A DNA stretch of 5,553 bases from Limnoglobus sp. (GTDB lineage: Bacteria > Planctomycetota > Planctomycetia > Gemmatales > Gemmataceae), in assembly GCA_025353985.1 (NCBI GenBank), contig JANXNT010000070.1, forward strand, positions 1 to 5,553. The letters are read 5' to 3'. How positions within the stretch are numbered: the first letter of the stretch is position 1; each line of letters starts with the position of its first letter. A program made the position numbers and the translations under genes. Shown here piece by piece: positions 1 through 3,677 of the stretch. The notes under the pieces are model-generated. The model saw nothing but the letters and a program-made list of their open reading frames with translations. It did no database searches and was not told the DNA's origin.

Positions 1-521
1 CGATCCGCCGTGGCGGGTGGCTTCGCCCCGATTCGCTCGGCCAGTTCCGCATACAGATTCGCCGAACGCACCGTAACCGGATCGACGATGACCACGCACA
101 CGTTCTGTTGAAGCATCGCGTGGCACTTCGAAACGAACGCATCGCGGGCATCGGCCCGATCTTTATTCCGTGGGCTGACGATCTCGACGGCGGCCACCAA
201 CCGACGCGATTGGCTGAGATCGTAGATTCGCACTTCGTATTCCGGCGGCGTCAACTCGTCGGTATCGAGCAACAGCGTCGGCGCAGTCGCTTCCCACGCC
301 AAGGCCGCATCAGTAGTTTCAAAACCGCCCCCATTCGCCATTTCGTACGTGCCCACATCGACTTCCACGAGCGTACCCAGATGGATTTTCACCCCACTCC
401 GAAACTCCGGCGGCAGCAACTCGTTCAGACGATACGCAATGGTGCTAGGCCATGCTCCGTGAAGTTCTTCCCACGAAGCCCGGTTCATTAACGGTGGCCG
501 AAAGTGATCGCGTAGCGGCAT
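1..521 (-). CDS. DUF4058 family protein, C-terminus cut by window edge
   Basis: An open frame without stops runs from an ATG at 521-519 to the left edge: 173 full codons and no stop, so the C-terminus is missing. The start is supported by AAGGA (534-530) with an 8-base spacer. The N-terminus reads MPLRDHFRPP, then WEELHGAWP (residues 17-25), LPPEFRSGVKIHLGTLVEVDV (36-56) and VAAVEIVSPRNKDR (109-122), followed by a hydrophobic VCVVIVDPV (141-149). This pattern (MPL-DHF-PPL start, W-E--H--W, HLG--VE-DV, E-I-V-S-P-NK-R, then a strand ending in VD) is what I know from the DUF4058 family, common in planctomycetes and cyanobacteria. Asp101, Glu113 and Lys120 with the following VD strand resemble a PD-(D/E)XK nuclease core as in Uma2/DUF820 proteins; that relation is inference and no activity is established here. 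The gene is transcribed divergently from scpB. I see no signal peptide or membrane segment in the visible part. Confidence 0.8.
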   Translation of the reverse strand, partial: MPLRDHFRPPLMNRASWEELHGAWPSTIAYRLNELLPPEFRSGVKIHLGTLVEVDVGTYEMANGGGFETTDAALAWEATAPTLLLDTDELTPPEYEVRIYDLSQSRRLVAAVEIVSPRNKDRADARDAFVSKCHAMLQQNVCVVIVDPVTVRSANLYAELAERIGAKPPATAD

Positions 522-681
522 AAATAGGTTCCTTTTGTATAGGCATGTTACTCGGCGGGGCGAGGAATCGCAACGACGACCGCCATCGGGTACAATCGGC
601 ATGTCGGCTAAAGAGTTGTGGCTGTCAGAACCCGACAAGAACTGATACGTCGCGCCGTCTGAAAAGGTATAAAACGCAAGC
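522..681. promoter_or_regulatory. Divergent spacer between DUF4058 gene and scpB
   Basis: These 160 bases must hold the promoters for both divergent genes unless transcription starts inside a coding region. No strong sigma-70-like pair is visible on either strand. A TACAAT (591-596, plus) could be a -10 box for scpB, but no good -35 sits 16-18 bases upstream. A TATAAA (668-673, plus) lies only 8 bases before the scpB GTG, so using it would give an almost leaderless message. On the minus strand TATACA (541-536) overlaps the DUF4058 ribosome binding region and is too close to the start. I found no clear operator, riboswitch or RNA gene. Confidence 0.3.
530..534 (-). promoter_or_regulatory. Ribosome binding site for the DUF4058 gene
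   Basis: AAGGA on the minus strand lies 8 bases before the ATG at 521. It is the feature that fixes this start rather than the internal ATG (codon 12). Confidence 0.6.
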
Positions 682-1380
682 GTGCACATACCCGAACCTT
701 CCACCCCCGATTTGCCTGCCACGCTGCCCACGTCAGACGGGGATTGGTCAGTCGATGGCGAAGATTTGCTGCTCGAATTCATACCGGAACCACTGCCGTT
801 CGCGGAACCGGTTCGCGCGCAACCCGAAACTGCACCGCCCGTTGTCGTGGTCCCGACGGCTGCGCCGCCTTCGCTCGAACAAATCGTCGAAGCGATGCTG
901 TTTACCGGTAGCGCCCCGCTCACTTCCGATACCTTTTGCGCCGCCGTCCGCGTGCCGCCCGACGTGTTTCGCCTTGCGATGGATGCCCTGACGCGCAAGT
1001 ATAAGTCTCAGAATCGGCCGTACGCGATTCAACCCGTCGGCGATGGTTTTGCGCTGGTTGTGAAGCCTGCGTATCTGAAACTGCGCGAGAAATTGTACGG
1101 CGGGCCGCGCGAAACCCGGCTGACGCAACCCGCACTCGATACGTTGTCGTTGGTGGCGTATCGGCAACCGATTCGCAAGTCCGAGGTCGAAGCCACGCGC
1201 GGAGCGGATTCCGCATCGGTGCTACGCTGGCTCGTTCGCCTCGGGTTAATTGCGGTCACGCAACGCGGCGACGCCACGCAGCCCGAAGTCCGCTACGGCA
1301 CAACGCCGCGCTTCCTAGAATTGTTCCAACTGCGTTCGCTGGAAGACTTGCCACAACTGGGCGAAGCCCGCGCGATTTAG
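682..1380 (+). CDS. scpB: Segregation and condensation protein ScpB
   Basis: ScpB is the kleisin-associated subunit of the bacterial SMC-ScpA-ScpB condensin, which compacts and helps segregate the chromosome. It dimerises through an N-terminal winged helix and binds ScpA. The 232-residue product shows the family pattern: SLEQIVEAMLFTGSAPLT (residues 64-81) opening the first winged helix, YAIQPVGDGFALVVKPAY (114-131) as its wing, then ALDTLSLVAYRQPIRKSEVE (151-170), ATRGADSASVLRWLVRLGLI (171-190) and RYGTTPRFLELFQLRSLEDLP (204-224), the second winged helix. Residues 1-63 are a Pro/Glu-rich tail without family similarity, absent from typical ~180-200 residue ScpB. The GTG at 682 is the first possible start because an in-frame TAA lies at 670-672. 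The purine run AAAAGG (662-667) is 14 bases away, a poor ribosome site, so the true start could be a later TTG within the tail. scpA is not upstream; a carbonic anhydrase gene follows 11 bases downstream. Confidence 0.92.
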   Translation: MHIPEPSTPDLPATLPTSDGDWSVDGEDLLLEFIPEPLPFAEPVRAQPETAPPVVVVPTAAPPSLEQIVEAMLFTGSAPLTSDTFCAAVRVPPDVFRLAMDALTRKYKSQNRPYAIQPVGDGFALVVKPAYLKLREKLYGGPRETRLTQPALDTLSLVAYRQPIRKSEVEATRGADSASVLRWLVRLGLIAVTQRGDATQPEVRYGTTPRFLELFQLRSLEDLPQLGEARAI

Positions 1381-1384
1381 AGGA
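1379..1384 (+). promoter_or_regulatory. Ribosome binding site for the carbonic anhydrase gene
   Basis: AGAGGA overlaps the last two bases of the scpB TAG stop and sits 7 bases before the ATG at 1392. It supports that start and suggests translation linked to scpB on one message. Confidence 0.6.
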
Positions 1385-1391
1385 TTCCACG

Positions 1392-2252
1392 ATGTTCGAT
1401 CTCATTTATCGCTTCGATACCAGTGGCAATGCGAAAATGCCCGACCCCGCCGATGCGCTCGAAGCGCGGGCGCGGCTTGAGGCGGGGAACCGCGAGTTCG
1501 CAACGATTACGCTCCTCGATGAAGGCACGACGAATTCGCGTGTCGTCCGGCTCGATGCCTCGGCGTTGGGCCTGGCGGACCGGAACGGTTTGCCGCCAAT
1601 CCAACGGCCGTTTGCGGCGGTGCTCGGTTGTGCCGATGCCCGCGTGCCGATCGAATTGATCTTCGGCCAAGCCGCAAACGATCTCTTCGTCGTCCGTGTG
1701 GCGGGGAATGTCCTCGGTGCCGAATGCCTCGGTAGCCTCGACTATGCGGTGTCGAATCTTGGCGGGAGCTTGAAACTGATCGTCGTGCTCGGGCATACGT
1801 CGTGTGGGGCGGTGGCGGCGGCTGTGGAGGCGTTTATTCACCCGCATCGCTACCTCGATTTCGCCACCAGCCACCCGTTACGTGCCATTATCGAGCGTAT
1901 TCTCGTGGCGGTTCGTGCGGCTCATCGTGCACTCGAGCAGATCTATACGCAAGACGTCGAAGAGCTTCCTGGCTACCGCAACGCGCTTCACGAAACCAGC
2001 ATCGCCATGAATGCGGCAATCACCGCCGCCACACTGAAAAACGAGTTTCGCGAGTCGCTCGGGCCGCACCTCGATGTCGCTTATGGCGTCTACGACCTTC
2101 AGACTCGTCGCGTTGGTTTGCAGGCTAACAGCGAGCCGGACATCGTGCGGTTGCTGTTGCCGCCATCTATTGCTGAGGGATTCGACCGCCTCGGAAAGTC
2201 GATCGCACAGAGCGAATCGATCCGTGCGATGTTACACCCGACTCGGTCGTAA
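1392..2252 (+). CDS. Beta-class carbonic anhydrase
   Basis: This enzyme interconverts CO2 and bicarbonate with a zinc centre in the cytoplasm. The diagnostic CADAR motif sits at residues 80-84 (zinc ligand Cys80, Asp82-Arg84 dyad), followed by VVRVAGNVLG (100-109) and the second ligand pair His135/Cys138 in GHTSCGAV (134-141). The C-terminal strand motif VAYGVYDLQTRRVG (229-242) is also typical. At 286 residues it is longer than the usual ~200-230. The extra length comes from an N-terminal segment before the core, a helical stretch at about 150-220 (HPLRAIIERI, then a Leu/Ala/Glu-rich part) and a ~45-residue tail. There is no signal peptide or membrane segment. The ATG at 1392 follows the scpB stop by 11 bases with AGAGGA at good spacing, so both genes probably share a transcript. 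The stop is TAA at 2250-2252. I see no strong terminator after it; the repeat-filled convergent spacer follows. A family member with altered activity cannot be excluded, but all metal ligands are present. Confidence 0.93.
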   Translation: MFDLIYRFDTSGNAKMPDPADALEARARLEAGNREFATITLLDEGTTNSRVVRLDASALGLADRNGLPPIQRPFAAVLGCADARVPIELIFGQAANDLFVVRVAGNVLGAECLGSLDYAVSNLGGSLKLIVVLGHTSCGAVAAAVEAFIHPHRYLDFATSHPLRAIIERILVAVRAAHRALEQIYTQDVEELPGYRNALHETSIAMNAAITAATLKNEFRESLGPHLDVAYGVYDLQTRRVGLQANSEPDIVRLLLPPSIAEGFDRLGKSIAQSESIRAMLHPTRS

Positions 2253-2278
2253 CGGCCACTTTTTCTTCACTCATAATC

Positions 2279-2583
2279 GACGTAAGTCCGAATTGCGAAA
2301 GTTCTAAAACCGGTTTTTTCGTGTTTTTGGTGTCTCAAAAGGCCCGTTTTTGATCGCAAATCGCTGATTTGTTTCTAGCGGTTTTGCGGTATCTCACGAT
2401 CCTGTTGTGGGTTATGGCGATAGCCATCGATCCGCGACTCGCCGCAAGTACCGTCCTTTTCGCGACCGAATGCGACCTAAAATCGACCGTGCGCGCCTTT
2501 TCTGTGTCATTTGCGCGCACTTCTGTGTCATTTGGGCGCACTTTTGAGTACGTTTGAGCGCGATGCGAATTCCGACTTACGTC
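2279..2583. mobile_element. Possible small non-autonomous element with inverted ends
   Basis: GACGTAAGTC at 2279-2288 is repeated exactly in inverse orientation at 2574-2583. The match continues inward over one mismatch into GAATT. The hexamer AATCGA occurs at 2275-2280, overlapping the left end, and again at 2585-2590, and could be a target duplication. The interior has no convincing gene. It carries small hairpins (CAAATC-gct-GATTTG, 2357-2371; ATGGC-gata-GCCAT, 2414-2427), a 12-base palindrome AAAACCGGTTTT (2306-2317) and a 21-base tandem repeat near the right end. This fits a MITE or the solo remnant of a larger insertion sequence. No transposase fragment is recognisable, so the family is uncertain. 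Confidence 0.4.
2501..2542. repeat. 21-bp tandem repeat, two copies
   Basis: TCTGTGTCATTTGCGCGCAC plus T (2501-2521) is followed directly by a copy differing at one base (2522-2542; GCGCGC becomes GGGCGC). A degenerate third copy may follow, with TTTGAGCGC near 2552-2560. IS21-family elements are known to carry several ~20-bp repeats inside their ends, and the TGTCATTT...GCGCAC flavour resembles them. No IstA or IstB coding sequence is present. Confidence 0.6.
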
Positions 2584-2756
2584 AAATCGACAATAACTTA
2601 TTGACTTCGCGAAATCGTGTGGGTGGTTGCATGTTCCGCGATGGCGTGGAGTTTTTCGCGGGTTCCCCTTGCTTGCGCTTTTTGAAGTTGCGCTATTTTT
2701 GCAGTACGAACATTACTCTCTTGAAATGCAGGCGATCCGCGTCCTCTACTGATTTC

Positions 2757-2838
2757 GTAGGGGCACCCCTTGTGGGTGCCTTGGATGAACTTCCCAGTTG
2801 CAGGCGTAGGAACCGGCACCCACAAGGGGTGCCCCCCA
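2757..2838. repeat. Perfect 21-bp stem hairpin (GGGGCACCCC type)
   Basis: The left arm 2760-2780 (GGGGCACCCCTTGTGGGTGC plus C) is the exact reverse complement of 2815-2835, with a 34-base loop. Read through, the left arm gives the peptide GAPLVGA, a signature I have seen in scattered palindromic repeats of several bacterial phyla (recall, not checked). A half-size version lies in inverse orientation at 3313-3335. The stem has no T-run after it, so it is not a standard intrinsic terminator. Confidence 0.8.
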
Positions 2839-2960
2839 AGTGATGTGAAGTTGGCCTTTTCGTCGAATTTTCGCGAAAACGATCATCCGATTTCCGTTAC
2901 CCACTTGCTCCACTCCGTTTCGGAGAGCGGTTTTCCGGCCTGAAGGGCCGGTTCTATCAG

Positions 2961-2997
2961 CCCAGGTCGGAGCGAGCAAAGCGAGCGAAGGCCTGGG
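2961..2997. repeat. CCCAGGTCGGAG...CCTGGG unit, left copy
   Basis: This 37-base unit starts CCCAGGTCGGAGCGAGC and ends CCTGGG, so its six-base ends can pair. An inverted copy at 3092-3128 agrees at most positions. The interior is a run of AGCGAGC-like words. I recall similar words in other Gemmataceae intergenic regions, which is not checked. Confidence 0.65.
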
Positions 2998-3091
2998 AAA
3001 GCAAGAACAAACGGCTACGGTCCTGTAGGGACCGTTCAGAGTGAGCCTGTCTGAACCGTCCTTTCAGGACGGGGGCTATTTTCGCAGTCTA

Positions 3092-3128
3092 CCCAGGCCT
3101 GCGTTCGCTGCGCTCACTCCGACCTGGG
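3092..3128. repeat. CCCAGG...CCTGGG unit, right inverted copy
   Basis: Inverse counterpart of 2961-2997. On the minus strand it reads CCCAGGTCGGAGTGAGCGC and ends AGGCCTGGG. The differences from the left copy cluster in the middle of the unit, while both paired ends are kept. Confidence 0.65.
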
Positions 3129-3220
3129 CTTTCAGAACGGACCCTTCAGGCCCGAAAACCACGACCCACAAAGGTTTCGATGGCGAGATTTCCCACATCG
3201 AAATGATGCCTACCTCAAGT

Positions 3221-3273
3221 GCGTGAAACGCGACCTGGGGCTAATCGCTGAAATCCCGTTGGGATAAAAACCA
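3221..3273 (+). repeat. Diverged further copy of the CCTGGG-hairpin unit
   Basis: The stretch CGACCTGGGGCTAATCGCTG followed by AAATCCC-GTT-GGGAT-AAAAACC resembles, in order, the right inner arm CGACCTGGGCTTTCAGAACG, then its CC-loop-GG hairpin and AAAACC (3120-3160). It is a shortened copy in the same orientation, with its own hairpin ATCCC-GTT-GGGAT (3253-3265). It is preceded by GCGT-GAA-ACGC (3221-3231). It lies within the asymmetric right spacer of the large palindrome. Confidence 0.5.
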
Positions 3274-3389
3274 AAGCCGGGATGACCTGAATCTACCGTC
3301 AACTCCGACTTTACATCACTTGGGGGTGCCCCTACATGAGATAAGGCGCAACTTCAAAACTTGCTCTACGGGCTGGCACGATCGGAATT

Positions 3390-3508
3390 GTTAGTCCGAA
3401 GTGCTAGCGAGAAACAACCACCTTCGACGATTCGTGCGTTCGGAATCAACGTTCTGCGTCGCGTCTCGCAGACTCGCCACGACTCCCTCGCTAGCGCGTC
3501 GGGCTAAC
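3390..3508. mobile_element. MITE-like element with 22-bp LARRASEG-type inverted ends
   Basis: The left end 3390-3411 (GTTAGTCCGAAGTGCTAGCG plus AG) and the right end 3487-3508 are inverse repeats agreeing at 19 of 22 positions. The element is ~119 bp with no gene inside. Read on the minus strand, the right end encodes LARRASEG, a peptide I associate with high-copy intergenic repeats in Gemmata-like planctomycetes (recall). Short open frames crossing it on both strands are products of the repeat. No clear target duplication is seen. It probably depends on a transposase encoded elsewhere, which is inference. Confidence 0.6.
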
Positions 3509-3646
3509 AAAACCGTACGGGGCGAACGATTTCCCGATTCTTGGCGAGCGGTGTGGCGTAAGCCCACTGATCCTGCCACCGACTTGAGCAATGTGAATCG
3601 AGATTGTCTCATCGAAATGACATTGTCCACGACACAGGAAGAATCA

Positions 3647-3662
3647 GGGGAGTGACCTCCCC
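3647..3662 (-). terminator. Possible terminator hairpin after the kinase gene
   Basis: GGGGAG-TGAC-CTCCCC forms a 6-bp GC-rich stem with a four-base loop, beginning 15 bases past the kinase stop codon. On the minus strand it is followed by TGATTCTTCC, only weakly T-rich, so it is an imperfect intrinsic terminator at best. Position after the stop is the main support. Confidence 0.4.
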
Positions 3663-3677
3663 CGCTCGCCTATTGCG

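Larger units (their letters stand above)
2927..3162. repeat. Inner palindrome with four related TGAAG-loop hairpins
   Basis: The left arm 2927-3040 matches the reverse complement of 3050-3162. The outermost 70 bases agree at 58 positions, a ~20-base part diverges, and the innermost 22 agree at 18, ending in GTTCAGA (3034-3040) against TCTGAAC (3050-3056) around a 9-base centre. Each arm carries two small hairpins. Left: CCGGCC-TGAAG-GGCCGG (2935-2951) and CGGTCC-TGTAG-GGACCG (3018-3034). Right, read on the minus strand: CGGGCC-TGAAG-GGTCCG (3154-3138) and CCGTCC-TGAAA-GGACGG (3072-3056). Between them lie CCCAGG...CCTGGG units (2961-2997; 3092-3128). At stem positions 2 and 4 both partners change together among copies, which favours conservation of folding. 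There is no coding potential. Confidence 0.8.
2680..3359. repeat. Nested imperfect palindrome / hairpin array (~680 bp)
   Basis: The two halves mirror each other around about position 3045. The outer arms have three matching blocks: TTTTGAAGTTGCGC (2680-2693) with its exact complement at 3346-3359; GTAGGGGCACCCC (2757-2769) with 3323-3335; CCCCCAAGTGATGT (2833-2846) with 3313-3326, extending to 18 of 19 bases. The inner arms (2927-3040 with 3050-3162) are described separately. On the right the second and third blocks overlap as one short copy; on the left they are pulled apart by a 76-base perfect hairpin. Non-matching segments (2854-2926; 3163-3307) separate outer and inner arms, the left one with a TTTTCGCGAAAA palindrome (2868-2879) and a CTCCG-ttt-CGGAG hairpin (2913-2925). 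CTTGCT occurs near both borders (2668-2673; 3360-3365). It could be a compound of REP/MITE-type repeats or a structured RNA; no gene accompanies it. Confidence 0.75.
2253..3677. other. Repeat-filled convergent intergenic region, no gene seen
   Basis: This 1.4-kb stretch lies between the 3' ends of the carbonic anhydrase gene (plus) and the kinase gene (minus), so neither gene needs a promoter here. Open frames inside it are short (under 115 codons), lack ribosome sites, and their peptides follow the repeats. It holds, left to right, an element with inverted ends (2279-2583), a ~95-base spacer containing a CAATAA-C-TTATTG palindrome (2591-2603), a large nested palindrome (2680-3359), and a MITE-like element (3390-3508). 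The last part, 3509-3646, has no structure I can name. The base composition in 2253-2620 is visibly more AT-rich than the flanking genes. Confidence 0.7.

Noticed and set aside
108..491. 127-codon plus-strand open frame
   Set aside because: It overlaps the DUF4058 gene on the other strand, has no ribosome site, and its peptide is Arg/His/Phe-rich without family pattern.
545..991. 148-codon plus-strand open frame overlapping scpB
   Set aside because: It is a different frame over the scpB 5' part; the Cys/Arg/Pro-rich peptide looks like out-of-frame translation.
2306..2320. Intrinsic terminator after the carbonic anhydrase gene (AAAACCGGTTTT then TT)
   Set aside because: The palindrome has no room for a loop except by pairing only A and T, too weak for a terminator call.
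2369..2557. 62-codon plus-strand frame with a hydrophobic start, and a 68-codon minus-strand frame over the same bases
   Set aside because: Both run into the tandem 21-mers, lack ribosome sites and lie inside the proposed repeat element; coding is unlikely.
2511..2843. 110-codon frame containing GAPLVGA
   Set aside because: The only recognisable part is translation of the palindromic repeat.
2746..2979. 77-codon minus-strand frame over the hairpins
   Set aside because: The sequence is fully explained by hairpin repeats; both strands give similar repeat-derived peptides.
2680..3359. CRISPR array
   Set aside because: Repeats are inverted, of unequal length and not separated by regular unique spacers; no cas gene is present.
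2680..3359. Retron or group II intron RNA
   Set aside because: No reverse transcriptase frame is in the window and no domain V-like hairpin or retron msr layout was recognised.
3391..3655. 79- and 84-codon frames on opposite strands carrying LARRASEG or SLARRA
   Set aside because: They arise from the MITE-like inverted ends and have no start signals; each ends or begins within the repeat.
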